A stretch of 29,796 nt of DNA, from NCBI GenBank assembly GCA_035550595.1, contig DASZOV010000028.1:1-29796 (forward strand), written 5' to 3'. Shown piece after piece: positions 7,563 through 17,600 of this stretch. This DNA is from CALFMR01 sp035550595 (GTDB lineage: Bacteria > Acidobacteriota > Vicinamibacteria > Vicinamibacterales > SCN-69-37). The number at the start of each line of letters is the position of its first letter. Within the stretch, counting starts at the first letter, position 1. Made by a program: the position numbers and the translations under genes. Below the pieces are notes generated by a model. The model saw only the letters and a program-made list of their open reading frames with translations, was not told where the DNA came from and did not search any database.

Positions 7563-9034
7563 CACGACGGACTTCCGCCGCGCTCGCCTTCGTTGCCGCG
7601 GCGCTCGTCGCTTCGGCTGCGTGCGGCAAGAAGGGCAACCCGCTCCCGCCACTTCGTCCCGTCCCGGCGCGCGTGACCGATCTGACCGCGCGGCGAACGG
7701 CGGCCGGCATCGAGCTGCACCTGACGATTCCGTCTGGCAATACCGACGGCACGACACCTCCCGCCGTGGAACGCGTCGAGATCTATGCGAAGCCGGTCGC
7801 CGCGAATTCGACCATCGCGTCGACGGCGGACGCCATTACCGGCGACTCGAACAACCGCCGGACGGCGATCGCCGTGCGCCGGCCGGAGCCGGAGTCCGAC
7901 GAGAGTGAGAAGCCGGCGAACGCCGAGGCCGCCCCGCCTGCGCCCGCGCCCGAGACACCTGCCGCGCCCACCGAGCCCGCGCCCGGCGATCCGGTGACAT
8001 TCGAGGATCATCCGTCGCCCCTCTGGACTGCGGCGACAGGGGTCGATTACGTCGCTGTTGCGATTGCCGGCGGTGGCCGCGGCCGCCGCAGTCCGCTCTC
8101 GGCCATCGTCACCGTCCCGCTGGGCGATCTGCCGAAGGCGCCGACCGACGTGACCGCCGAGAGCGACGACAAGGTCACGCGCCTCTCCTGGACAATGCCG
8201 CGATTGCCGGGGCCGCCACCACCCGCGCCACTGGCGGTATTGCCGGTGCCGGTGTCTGCGACCGCCGCCACCGCGCCGAGCGTCTCCGCGGCTGACGCGG
8301 CGTCCATGTTCGTGCTGCCCGTGCCCGCCGTGGCCATGCCTGCAGCGCCTGTGGCACCAGCGGCGACGTTGGGCGCCCCCCGATCGGGACGCGAGGGCGC
8401 CGGTGGTGGATTCGGGACGTCCACCCCAGGACGCGGTGGACGTGGCGGAAGAGGTGGGCGTGGCGGTGGACGTGGAACGGCTAGGGCTGCGACTGCCGCG
8501 GCGCGACCGGCTCCGCCACCGCCGCAGCTCGCGGCCGAAGTGCTCCGCGTGAACCCTTCGCCGAAACCCGGCGAACCGGCGCTCACGTTGTTGACGACGA
8601 CGCCCGTGAGCCAGCCGACGTTCACCGTGCCGGTGGAGTTCGGCGTCGAGCAGTGTTTCGTCGTGCGCGCGCTCTTCATCATGGGGCCGGTGACGCTCGA
8701 AGGCGCACCGTCGGCGCGGCGCTGCATTACGCCCGTGGATCGTTATCCACCCGCCTCGCCGACCGGCCTTCAGGCCATTCAAGAAGGCACGGCGGTCACG
8801 CTCAACTGGTCGCCTGTCGACGCGTCCGACCTCGCCGGCTACATCGTCCTGCGCGGCGATGGCACGGGTGAGACGATGCGTCCGCTCATGCGCGATCCGG
8901 TGACGACGACGATCTATCGCGACGAGACGGTGACGGCGGGGGCGACCTATACCTATTCCGTTTACGCCGTCGATCGTGCGACGCCGTCGAACGTCAGCCA
9001 GCAATCCAATCGCGAGACGATCACCGTCCGCTGA
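7559..9034 (+). CDS. Fibronectin type III-like lipoprotein with LptM-like N-terminus and RG/G-rich linker
   Basis: A 491-residue protein starting at GTG 7559, which overlaps the hslU stop by 4 nt. The signal sequence ends ASAAC and the mature start is CGKKGNPLPPL; this is very like the CGxKGPL start of the small LptM/YifL lipoproteins, here attached to a large protein. Fibronectin-III-like beta segments lie at about 32-190 (split by a Pro/Ala/Glu-rich stretch) and 397-491 (PTGLQAIQEGTAVTLNWSPVDASDLAGYIVLR ... TYTYSVYAVDRATPSNVS). Between them are Ala/Pro-rich sequence and an Arg-Gly-Gly repeat tract at residues 291-306. The probable location is the periplasmic face of a membrane. The role is unknown; LptM-like proteins help outer-membrane protein maturation, which would fit the TamA/TamB genes downstream, but that is inference. 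Confidence 0.8.
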   Translation: MTRRTSAALAFVAAALVASAACGKKGNPLPPLRPVPARVTDLTARRTAAGIELHLTIPSGNTDGTTPPAVERVEIYAKPVAANSTIASTADAITGDSNNRRTAIAVRRPEPESDESEKPANAEAAPPAPAPETPAAPTEPAPGDPVTFEDHPSPLWTAATGVDYVAVAIAGGGRGRRSPLSAIVTVPLGDLPKAPTDVTAESDDKVTRLSWTMPRLPGPPPPAPLAVLPVPVSATAATAPSVSAADAASMFVLPVPAVAMPAAPVAPAATLGAPRSGREGAGGGFGTSTPGRGGRGGRGGRGGGRGTARAATAAARPAPPPPQLAAEVLRVNPSPKPGEPALTLLTTTPVSQPTFTVPVEFGVEQCFVVRALFIMGPVTLEGAPSARRCITPVDRYPPASPTGLQAIQEGTAVTLNWSPVDASDLAGYIVLRGDGTGETMRPLMRDPVTTTIYRDETVTAGATYTYSVYAVDRATPSNVSQQSNRETITVR

Positions 9035-9054
9035 CGAGCGGGAGGAGCCGAATC

Positions 9055-9870
9055 ATGGTGCGGTTGTACCGGATCGCGCACGACGCGGGCACGCTCCATG
9101 CGGCGGAACGTGAGGGACGCTTCCGTCTGGTCGACGGCGACATCTTCGCCTCGTTCCGTGAAGGGGCGGAAATCGTGTCCGACACGGCGCGCTGGCTGGC
9201 GCCGGTGTGCCCGTCGAAGATCATCGGCGTCGGCCTCAACTATCGCGATCGCGCGGCGGAGATCGAGGAGGCGCTGCCCGACGAGCCGCGTCTCGTGCTG
9301 AAGCCGCCGACGGCCGTCGTGGGGCCGAACGCGGCCATCGAGGTGCCGACCTGGGCCGGCCGCGTCGACTACGAGGCGTCGGTCGGCGTCGTCATCGGCC
9401 GCACGGCGCGTCACGTGCCCGCGCGGCGGGCCTATGACTACGTGCTCGGCCTCACGGCGGTCAACGACGTCACGGCCCGCGATCTCGAGCGCGGCGATGG
9501 CCAGCCCACGCGGGCGCGCGCGTTCGACACGTTCGCCCCGGTCGGTCCGTGCATCGCGGTCGGCCTCGACGGGCGCGATCTCGCCATTCACGCGTACGTC
9601 AACGGCGACATCCGGCAGGATTCGCGCACGCGTGAGATGATCTTCACGATCCCGGAGCTCGTGGAGTTCGTCTCGGCCGTGATGACCTTGGTGCCAGGCG
9701 ACATCATCCTCACGGGCACGCCGGCTGGCGCTGGACCGGTCCAGCCGGGCGATCAGGTTACGATTCACGTAGAAGGCGTCGGGGTGCTCACGAGCCCGGT
9801 CGTCGCACGCGATGAGAGCGCGGGGCGGCCGGAGACGGCGCCGTCATCCAACCCACAAGGTGCGTCATGA
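9055..9870 (+). CDS. Fumarylacetoacetate hydrolase (FAH) family protein with altered active-site residues
   Basis: A 271-residue protein with the FAH fold: an N-terminal cap of about 50 residues, then IIGVGLNYRDRAAEIEE, KPPTAVVGPNAAIEVP, RVDYEASVGVVIGR, AYDYVLGLTAVNDVTARDL, FDTFAPVGPCI and MTLVPGDIILTGTPAGAGPVQPGDQVTIHVEGVG. Family members (acylpyruvases, hydratases, isomerases, oxaloacetate decarboxylases) act on 2-keto/beta-diketo acids with a divalent metal. Two usual residues differ here: the His of NYxDH is Arg66 (its Glu partner, Glu69, is kept), and the second Glu of the metal-binding ExE is Ser109 (E107-A-S109). Asp138 is kept. Substrate and activity are therefore uncertain. The start is ATG 9055, with GGGAGGAG at 9040-9047. 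The stop overlaps the next ATG (ATGA). Confidence 0.88.
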   Translation: MVRLYRIAHDAGTLHAAEREGRFRLVDGDIFASFREGAEIVSDTARWLAPVCPSKIIGVGLNYRDRAAEIEEALPDEPRLVLKPPTAVVGPNAAIEVPTWAGRVDYEASVGVVIGRTARHVPARRAYDYVLGLTAVNDVTARDLERGDGQPTRARAFDTFAPVGPCIAVGLDGRDLAIHAYVNGDIRQDSRTREMIFTIPELVEFVSAVMTLVPGDIILTGTPAGAGPVQPGDQVTIHVEGVGVLTSPVVARDESAGRPETAPSSNPQGAS

Positions 9871-10517
9871 AGCTGTTCATTGATTCCGGCAATCTGCACG
9901 AAATCGAGTCGCTCGTTCCCCTGGGCATCATCGACGGCATCACCACGAATCCTTCGCTGCTCGCCAAGGAGGGCGGCGACGCCCGCGCCATCGTCAAGCG
10001 CATCTGCGAAGTGGTGAAGGGGCCGGTGAGCGCCGAGGTCGTCGCGACCGAGTCGGGCGCGATGATTGCCGAGGGCCGCGAGCTCGCGAAAATCGACGAT
10101 CACGTCGTCGTGAAGATCCCGTTCACGCGCGAGGGCATCAAGGCCATCAAGGCGCTGTCGGGCGAAGGCATCCGCATCAACACGACGCTCATCTTCTCGG
10201 CGACGCAGGCGCTGTTCGCGGCCAAAGCCGGCGCGGCCTACGTGAGCCCGTTCGTCGGCCGGCTCGACGACATCGCATCGGACGGCATGTTGCTCATCGA
10301 GCAGATCGTCGAGATCTTCGATCACTACGAGTTCGGGACCGAAGTGCTCGTCGCGAGTGTCCGCTCGCCCATGCACATCGTCACGGCCGCGCGTATGGGG
10401 GCCGACATCTGCACCTGTCCCGCGAAGGTGATCGACGCCTGTTTCAACCATCCGCTGACCGACATCGGCCTGAAGAAGTTCCTCGAGGATTGGGAGCAGG
10501 CCAAGCGGGGGAAGTGA
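9867..10517 (+). CDS. tal: Transaldolase (small, TalC/FSA-type)
   Basis: A 216-residue TIM-barrel protein of the short transaldolase/fructose-6-phosphate aldolase family. It opens MKLFIDSGNLHEIESL, with GITTNPSLLAKEGGD next. The Schiff-base Lys is Lys83 in VVVKIPFT. Further blocks are INTTLIFSATQALFAAKAGAAYVSPFVGRLDD, VLVASVRSPMHIVTAA and HPLTDIGLKKFLEDW. Phe129 in SPFVGR stands where fructose-6-phosphate aldolases carry Tyr, which argues for transaldolase activity: moving a dihydroxyacetone unit between sedoheptulose-7-P and glyceraldehyde-3-P in the cytoplasmic pentose phosphate pathway. Family assignment is firm; the aldolase/transaldolase split is inference. The start codon overlaps the upstream FAH-family stop, indicating coupling. 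Confidence 0.93.
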   Translation: MKLFIDSGNLHEIESLVPLGIIDGITTNPSLLAKEGGDARAIVKRICEVVKGPVSAEVVATESGAMIAEGRELAKIDDHVVVKIPFTREGIKAIKALSGEGIRINTTLIFSATQALFAAKAGAAYVSPFVGRLDDIASDGMLLIEQIVEIFDHYEFGTEVLVASVRSPMHIVTAARMGADICTCPAKVIDACFNHPLTDIGLKKFLEDWEQAKRGK

Positions 10518-10542
10518 CCGCTGATCCGCTAATCTGAAGGGC

Positions 10543-13500
10543 GTGACGTCGCCCGTGCCGCCGACATCCCCCGAGACGCCCCCGGCGGCCGGGGGCGTTC
10601 GTCGGTTCACGTGGCGATGGCTGCGTCGCCTCCTCGCGCTGGCCGTCGCGCTCGTGGCCGCGGCCCTCATCTCGGTCTTCACGATCGATCTCGGCCCGTC
10701 GCTCAAACACACGGCCGAGGTCTACGGCACGAGGTACCTGAACGGCCGGCCGCTCCACATCGGCCGCCTGTCGGCGAAGATCACGCCCGGCGACTTCGTC
10801 CTCGACAACGTCGTCATCGAGGGCCGCCGGCCTGACGATCGGCCGTTCTTCTCCGCCGGACGCATCAGCGTGCACGTGCCTTGGTGGACGATCTTCCGCC
10901 ACGAGATCGTGGTCGAGGTGACGCTCGACGACTGGCACATGGTCGTCGAGCGGTGGGTGGACGGCCACAACGTGCCGAAGTTCGGCCAGCCGCGCACGCG
11001 GCCGGCCGGGCCGAAGCGATTCACGACGACCGTCAGCTTCGTCCACGCGATCCACGGGTCGTTCGTCTACGACGACCACGTCACACCCTGGAGCGTGACG
11101 GCGCCAAACCTCGGGTTCGATCTCGTCCGGTCGGAAGCGCTCGATACGTACGTCGGCCGGTCGGCGTTCACCGACGGCGTGGTCCGCATCCAGGACTACA
11201 AGCCGATGCGGACCTCGATGACGACGCGGTTCGATCTGGACGGCGGGCTCGTGCACCTGCGCCACATCGACCTCCTCACCGACGGCACGCGGTCGCACGT
11301 CACGGGTGACGTGAACTTCGCCGACTGGCCGGAACAGACCTACAACGTCAACTCGACGATCGACTTCCCGACGATGCACGACATCTTCTTCGCGCGCGAG
11401 CGGTGGACGCTCGGCGGCACGGGGACGTTTGCCGGCATCTTCGCGATCGACAAGGAAGGCTTCAATCTCTCAGGAGATTTTCGCAGCGAGGACGCCGCTG
11501 TCGACACGACGCATTTCACCGATCTCCATGGATCGTTGAGCTGGACGCCGACGCGCTTCGTCGTGTCGCACGCCGACGCGAACGTGCTCGGCGGTACGAC
11601 ACGCCTCGTCTACGAGCTGGCGCCGCTCGGCACGCCGCGACCGGCCACGGCGATCTTCGACGCGGATTATGCGGGGCTGGATCTCGCGAACCTCGACCGC
11701 TTCGTCGACCTGAAAGGCCTGCAGCTCGGCGCGCGCGCGAGCGGCCACGTGTCGTTGACCTGGCCGAACGGACATTTCGCCGCGGGACATGAAGGCGAGG
11801 GCCATACGCGGTTGTCGGCGCCGGCGGGCACCGAGTTGGCGGCCGCCGAGCTGCCGCGCGTGCCGCGTCCGATTCAGCCGGAGCCGCAGCCGTTCGATCC
11901 CAACCGGACGATCGGCGTCCTGCCGGTCGGCGGCGACATCGACTATCGGATCGACACGGGCGGCTGGACCTTCCGCGACAGTTGGGTCGCGACGGCCTAC
12001 ACCTACATCCGGTTTTCGGGACGCATGGCGTCCGAAGGCCCGTCGCAGTTTCCGTTCCACGTCACGAGCCACGACTGGCAGGAGAGCGACCGGCTGCGCG
12101 CCGCCGTGATGACGGCGATTACCGGCGCGTCGAGCAGCGTCGAGGTCGGCGGTCGAGGCACGTTCGACGGCGCGATGACCGGCCAGTTCCATGCGCCGAC
12201 GATCGCGGGCCACGTCTCGAGCCAGGCCACGAACGTCTGGGGCGTGACCTGGGGCGCCGCCGACGCGGACGTGATCATCCACGACGGCTACGTCGACATC
12301 TCGCACGGCCGTTTCGGCGACGGCCCCGATGCGCTCATCACGGCCGACGGCCGCTTCGCCCTCGGCTTCCGTCAGGATGATGCTGAAGAAATCAACGCGC
12401 GCGTGAGCCTCGTCGACTGGCCGATGGCCGACCTGCGGCACGCCTTCGGCCTGGACGACTGGCCCGTCGACGGCGTCGTCGCGCGAACGGATCTGACGCT
12501 CCGCGGCAAGTACCGCCAGATGTTCGGGGCCGGCCAGTTGCGTGTCGAGCCCGGTACCGCGTGGGGCGAACACTTCGATCGCGCCACCGGGTCGCTCGAT
12601 CTCGACGGCACGGGCCTCCGCGTGCACGGACTCGTGATCACGAAAGGCCCTGGCACGATCCGCGGCGACGTGCGCGTCGGATGGGACGGCACCTATGCGT
12701 TCAACGCCGATGGCGAAGCGATCCCGGTCGAGTCGCTCGACAACTTCAAGATCGAACGCGCGCCGCTGTCCGGGCGCCTGCGATTCACCGCGTCGGGCGC
12801 CAGCGAGCTGGATCAGCCGCGCTATCGCTTCAGCGGCGCGATCGACGACCTGTTCGTCGGCGACCAGGGCATCGGCCAGGTGCAGGGCGACGTACGCATC
12901 GAGAACCGGACGCTGTGGATCGAACGGCTCATCGCGGTGTCGAGCCTGCTCGACATCGACGGCCGCGGCAGCATCGGTCTGGAGGCGCCGTCGATGGCGG
13001 ATCTGCACTGGCGCTTCACGCAGAGCTCGATCGACCCGTACCTGAAGTTCTTCGCGCCGCAGGTCTCGCCCTACACGCGCGCGATCGCGAGCGGGACGCT
13101 CGACGTCAGCGGGCCGTTGTCCGATCCGGCGAAGCTGGCCGTCGACGCGACGATCAACGATGCGACGCTGACGCTCCTGAACTACGATCTCGTCAACGAC
13201 GGGCCAATCACGCTCGGGTTCCACGACGACGCGTTCCGTGTCGGGCAACTGCGGTTGAAGGGCAGCGACACGAACCTACAACTCAGCGGGAGCGCCGATG
13301 CGGCGACGCGGACGTGGCACTTGTCGGCGGGCGGCGACGCGAGCCTCGCCATTCTCCAGTTGTTCTTCCCGGGGATCACGTCGTCAGGCGCCGCGACGCT
13401 GAACGCCCAGCTCGGCGGTTCGTTCGATGCCCCGCGGTTGTCGGGGGAAGCGACCGTGATGAACGGCCGGCTGCGACCCATCGCGTCACCGCACAGCCTC

Positions 13501-14652
13501 GAGGCCATCAACGGCCGCATCCGGTTCGGCGATCGCGGCATCAATCTCGACGGGCTGCGCGGCCGCATCGGTAGCGGCGACGTCGACTTCGGCGGCACGA
13601 TCGCGCTCGAAGGCTATTTGCTCTCGCAGTACAACGTCACGGCGCGCGGACGGTCGATGCGCCTGCGCTATCCGGAGGGATTCAACTCGACCGTGAACAT
13701 GGATCTGCTCTTGAGTGGTCCGCTGCGGGCGCCGCGGCTCACCGGGACCGTCGACGTCCTGAACGTCACCTACACCGGCCGCGCGCAGTCGGACGCGGCG
13801 CTCTTCGGGCTCGCCGGCGTCGGTGGATTCGGCAGCCCGACGCTCGGGCCGGCGCCCATCGCGTCGTCGGCGATCCCGCTCGTGCTCGACATCCAGGTGA
13901 CCGCGCCGCGGATGCCGCTCATCCAGAACAAGGTGGCGCGGATCGAGGGCACCGCGGATCTGCGCGTGGCGGGCACGTTCGATCGGCCGTCGATCACGGG
14001 CGCCGTCGACATCCTCAACGGCGAAGTGACGTTCAACGGCAACCGGTATTTCGTACGCGAGAGCTCGATCGAGTTCACGAACCCCAGCCGCGTCGAGCCG
14101 ATCTTCGACGTCACCGCCGACACGCGGCCGCGGCTCGCCGGGCAGACGTTCGACGTCAACATCCACATCACGGGACCGCTGGATCACCTGGTGCCGCAGA
14201 TCACGTCCGACCCGCCGCTGCCCGAAACCGACATCGTCTCGCTGCTCCTCGGCGGCACGCCCGACGTCGGCGCGCCTGAACAGCGTGCGTTGCGCTCGCC
14301 GCAGGAAGCGCAGCAGGAACTGCTGCAGTCGGTCGGCGCCGTGCTCCTGACGAGCCCGATCTCGTCGGCCGTGGGCCAGGTCGTCGAGCGGACGCTGCCG
14401 ATCGACACCGTGCAGATCACGCCGCTCCTGACCAACGACACGGCGTTCCAGCAGCTCAACCCGAGCGCGCGCGTGACGCTCGGCAAGCGCATCTCGCCGC
14501 GGGTGTACCTGACCTACTCGCGCACGCTCAACTCGCCCGAAGAAGAGATCCTGCTGCTCGAGTACGACCAGAACGATCGCGTGTCGTGGGTCCTGTCGCG
14601 GCAGGAGGACCACAGCTTCGCGCTCGACTTCCGGATTCGGTACGTCTTCTGA
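10543..14652 (+). CDS. tamB: TamB-like translocation/assembly protein (AsmA-like, DUF490)
   Basis: A 1369-residue protein. After a short cytoplasmic head it has one membrane helix (about 29-48, LLALAVALVAAALISVFTI), then AsmA-like sequence (LNGRPLHIGRLSAKITPGDFVLDNVVIEGR). A very long stretch of beta-rich repeats follows, with recurring motifs of the type 'GRGxIGLE', 'SGPLSDPAKL' and 'LGGSFDAPRLSG', typical of a lipid-conducting beta-taco. The C-terminal DUF490 part includes PLPETDIVSLLLGG (near 1225-1238) and ends in a strand, FALDFRIRYVF. By family it is inner-membrane anchored, spans the periplasm and works with TamA in outer-membrane protein insertion or phospholipid transport. The start is GTG 10543, preceded by GAAGG with short spacing. 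The stop overlaps the next start (TGATG). Confidence 0.92.
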   Translation: MTSPVPPTSPETPPAAGGVRRFTWRWLRRLLALAVALVAAALISVFTIDLGPSLKHTAEVYGTRYLNGRPLHIGRLSAKITPGDFVLDNVVIEGRRPDDRPFFSAGRISVHVPWWTIFRHEIVVEVTLDDWHMVVERWVDGHNVPKFGQPRTRPAGPKRFTTTVSFVHAIHGSFVYDDHVTPWSVTAPNLGFDLVRSEALDTYVGRSAFTDGVVRIQDYKPMRTSMTTRFDLDGGLVHLRHIDLLTDGTRSHVTGDVNFADWPEQTYNVNSTIDFPTMHDIFFARERWTLGGTGTFAGIFAIDKEGFNLSGDFRSEDAAVDTTHFTDLHGSLSWTPTRFVVSHADANVLGGTTRLVYELAPLGTPRPATAIFDADYAGLDLANLDRFVDLKGLQLGARASGHVSLTWPNGHFAAGHEGEGHTRLSAPAGTELAAAELPRVPRPIQPEPQPFDPNRTIGVLPVGGDIDYRIDTGGWTFRDSWVATAYTYIRFSGRMASEGPSQFPFHVTSHDWQESDRLRAAVMTAITGASSSVEVGGRGTFDGAMTGQFHAPTIAGHVSSQATNVWGVTWGAADADVIIHDGYVDISHGRFGDGPDALITADGRFALGFRQDDAEEINARVSLVDWPMADLRHAFGLDDWPVDGVVARTDLTLRGKYRQMFGAGQLRVEPGTAWGEHFDRATGSLDLDGTGLRVHGLVITKGPGTIRGDVRVGWDGTYAFNADGEAIPVESLDNFKIERAPLSGRLRFTASGASELDQPRYRFSGAIDDLFVGDQGIGQVQGDVRIENRTLWIERLIAVSSLLDIDGRGSIGLEAPSMADLHWRFTQSSIDPYLKFFAPQVSPYTRAIASGTLDVSGPLSDPAKLAVDATINDATLTLLNYDLVNDGPITLGFHDDAFRVGQLRLKGSDTNLQLSGSADAATRTWHLSAGGDASLAILQLFFPGITSSGAATLNAQLGGSFDAPRLSGEATVMNGRLRPIASPHSLEAINGRIRFGDRGINLDGLRGRIGSGDVDFGGTIALEGYLLSQYNVTARGRSMRLRYPEGFNSTVNMDLLLSGPLRAPRLTGTVDVLNVTYTGRAQSDAALFGLAGVGGFGSPTLGPAPIASSAIPLVLDIQVTAPRMPLIQNKVARIEGTADLRVAGTFDRPSITGAVDILNGEVTFNGNRYFVRESSIEFTNPSRVEPIFDVTADTRPRLAGQTFDVNIHITGPLDHLVPQITSDPPLPETDIVSLLLGGTPDVGAPEQRALRSPQEAQQELLQSVGAVLLTSPISSAVGQVVERTLPIDTVQITPLLTNDTAFQQLNPSARVTLGKRISPRVYLTYSRTLNSPEEEILLLEYDQNDRVSWVLSRQEDHSFALDFRIRYVF

Positions 14653-17600
14653 TGCGCCGCGCGTGTCTCGTGCTCGTCGTCGTTCTCGTGGCAGCCGCGC
14701 CGGCTGGAGCCACGCCGCAGGCGACGCCGCCCGCGTCGCCACAGGCCCCGGCCGCGCCCGCGCCGACGGCCGCGCTCACCGCGCAGCCCGGTGGTGGGAT
14801 GTACGGACAGCCGGTCACGGCCATCCACTTCGACGTCGAAGGCCGCCTCGACACGTCGCCCGCGCTCCTGTCGTTCGTCGACGTGGCCGTCGGCAAACCA
14901 CTCTCGCCGCAGGACGTCCGATCCAGCATGGATGGGCTCGTGCGCCGCGGCCGCTTCGAGGACGTCACGCCCGTCGCGACGCGCGTGCCGGGCGGCGTGG
15001 AGATCACCTTCCGCCTCGTGCCGCGCCATCCCATCAACGCCCTCGACATCACGGGCGATACGGGGCTCGATGCCCGCGCGCTGAAGAATCAGATCGAGCA
15101 GCGCTACGGCGGCGTACCCACCGGCGAGTCACCCGAGGCGGTCGAGCAGACGGCCGAGCAGCTCCTGAATGACGCGGGCTACTTGAACGCGAGCGTGTCG
15201 TCGAGCCTCGTCCTGCAGCACGATCCCGACAGCGCGCGGCTCGTGCTCGACGTCAATGCCGGCCCGCTCGCGCGCATCGGCAAGACGGCGGTCGAAGGAT
15301 CGTCGCCCTTCACCTCCGATCAGATCATCGCGCGGACCGGCACGCGCCCGGGCGAGGCGTTCCGCCGGCGCCAGATCGAGACCAGCATCAGCGCGGTCGA
15401 GGACGACCTGCGTCTGCGCGGCTTCTACCAGGCGCAGGCGAGTCTCGAGTCGACGCCGACGGCCGGCGGCGTGGATCTCGTCGTCTCGATCGAGACGGGG
15501 CCGCGCGTCGAACTGCGCGTCGAGCCGAAGGGCACGCTGCCCGGTCGCGTCGACGATCTCATCCCCATCAAGCGCGAGCGATCGGCGGACCAGGATCTGC
15601 TCGAAGACTCGAAGGCCCGCATCGAGGACGCGTTGCGGCGCGAGGGCTACGCCGACGCAAAGGCGGCGTTCAGTTCGTCGCTCGAGAGCGACGGGACGCG
15701 GCTCGTGATCACGTGCACGATCGATCGTGGTCCGCGCTACTTCGTGGATCGCGTCGATCTGCCCGCCGGCCTGAGCCTGCCCGAGGCGACAGTCCGCGAT
15801 CTCCTGCACGTCGATCGCGGCGACGTCTTCGACGAGCCGAGCCTCGTCGCCGGCCTCTCGCGCGTCATCGACGAGTACCGCCGCCGCGGCTTCTACCGGG
15901 CCGCCGCGACGCCCGATCGACAGATCGTCGCCGGACGCGGCGACGCGAACGAGCGATGGGTCGTCGTGCGTCCGAACATCGAGGAAGGGCCGCGCGGCGT
16001 CATCCACGCGCTCACGATCGCCTTCACCGGCGATCACCAGATGACCGCGGCCGACCTTGGCGCGGTCATGACGTCGCGCGTCGGCCAGCCGTACGTCGAG
16101 CTCGACGCGGCCGGCGACCGCGATCGACTGCGCGCCTTCTATCTCAACCGCGGCTTCCGAACGGCGATCGTCGACATCCCGCCCCCGACGTTTTCGGATG
16201 ACGGGCAGGACGTGACGCTGGACGTCACCGTGCGCGAGGGCCCCCAGCTCCTCATCGGCGCCGTGACCGTCGTCGGCAACGAGCGCGTGTCCACGAACGC
16301 GATCCGCGAGGAGATGGGGCTCGCGGCCGGGCAGCCGCTCGGCGACGCGGCGCTCGCGCAGGCGCGCGAGCGCGTGACGCAGATGGCCGTGTTCCGGCGC
16401 GTGAGCGTGACCTGGGACGAGCTGCCGCAGCAGCCGGGCCGCGCGCAGGTCATCGTCAACGTCGTGGAAGCGCCCGCGACGACGCTCGGATGGGGCGGCG
16501 GTCTCGAGGTGGGGCGCGAGCTGCGGACCGCCGAGTCGGGCCTCGAGGATCACCTCGAGGTGTCGCCGCGCGGCTTCTTCGAAATCGGCCGGCAGAACCT
16601 GGGCGGGCGGAACCGATCGGTCAACTTCTTCTCGCGCGTCGCCGTGAACCCGCGGAGCGCGCCCGACGATCCGACCCGAGACGGCCGCGGCCTGAGCTTC
16701 TCCGAGTACCGCGTCTCGGGCACCTATCGCGAGCGGCACGCCTTCCGCTCCGACACCGACATCCTCATCGGCGTGACCGCCGAACAGGGGCGGCGCACGA
16801 CGTTCAACTTCGCGCGCCAAGGTGCGAACGCCGACATCGTCCGCCAGTTGTCGCCGACCGTCAGCATCTCGGGCCGGTACGAGATGAACGTCACGCGGCT
16901 GTTCGACGAGCGGATCCCGCCCGAGGATCAGCTCGACATCGATCGCCTGTTCCCGCAGGTGCGGCTGTCGATCCTTTCGTCGGGCATCACCTGGGATCGG
17001 CGCGACACGCCGCTCTCGCCGACGCGTGGCACGTTCATGACCGCCGACATCGAGACGGCGGCACGGGCGATCGCCTCGGAGGTCGGCTACGTCAAGACGT
17101 TCTTCCAGGCGTCCGCGTTCCATGCGCTGAACGCGAAGACCGTGCTCGCCATGCGCGCCGAGGTCGGGATGGCGCGCGGTTTCGAGCGGACGGTCGCCGT
17201 TGTCGATGCTGACGGCCAGCCCGTGCGCGATGCCGACGGCAACCCCGTCTTCGAGACGGTCAGCGACGTACCGGCGAGCCAGCGCTTCTTCGCCGGCGGC
17301 GGGACGACGGTCCGTGGCTTCCAGACCGATCGATTGGGCGTCCCCGAAGTCCTCAACGCGGATGGCCTGTCGCTCGGCGGCAATGGCGTCGTCATTCTCA
17401 ACGCGGAGTTGCGGCGCGTTGTCGGAACCGTGCTCAACAGGAACTTCGCCGTCGTCGGCTTCCTCGACGGCGGCAACGTGTTCGCGCACGCGAGCGACAT
17501 CGATCTCGACCGGATTCGACGCAGTGTCGGCGGCGGCGTGCGATGGGATTCGCCGCTCGGGCCGCTGCGGTTCGACGTCGGGTTCAAGCTGAACCGTCTC

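Noticed and set aside
7550..9004. 484-codon minus-strand frame opposite the FN3-type lipoprotein gene
   Set aside because: Low-complexity Arg-rich product without domains; the plus-strand gene has signal peptide, FN3 segments and operon overlaps.
11470..13248. 592-codon minus-strand frame opposite tamB
   Set aside because: Same shadow pattern; tamB has clear family sequence on the plus strand.
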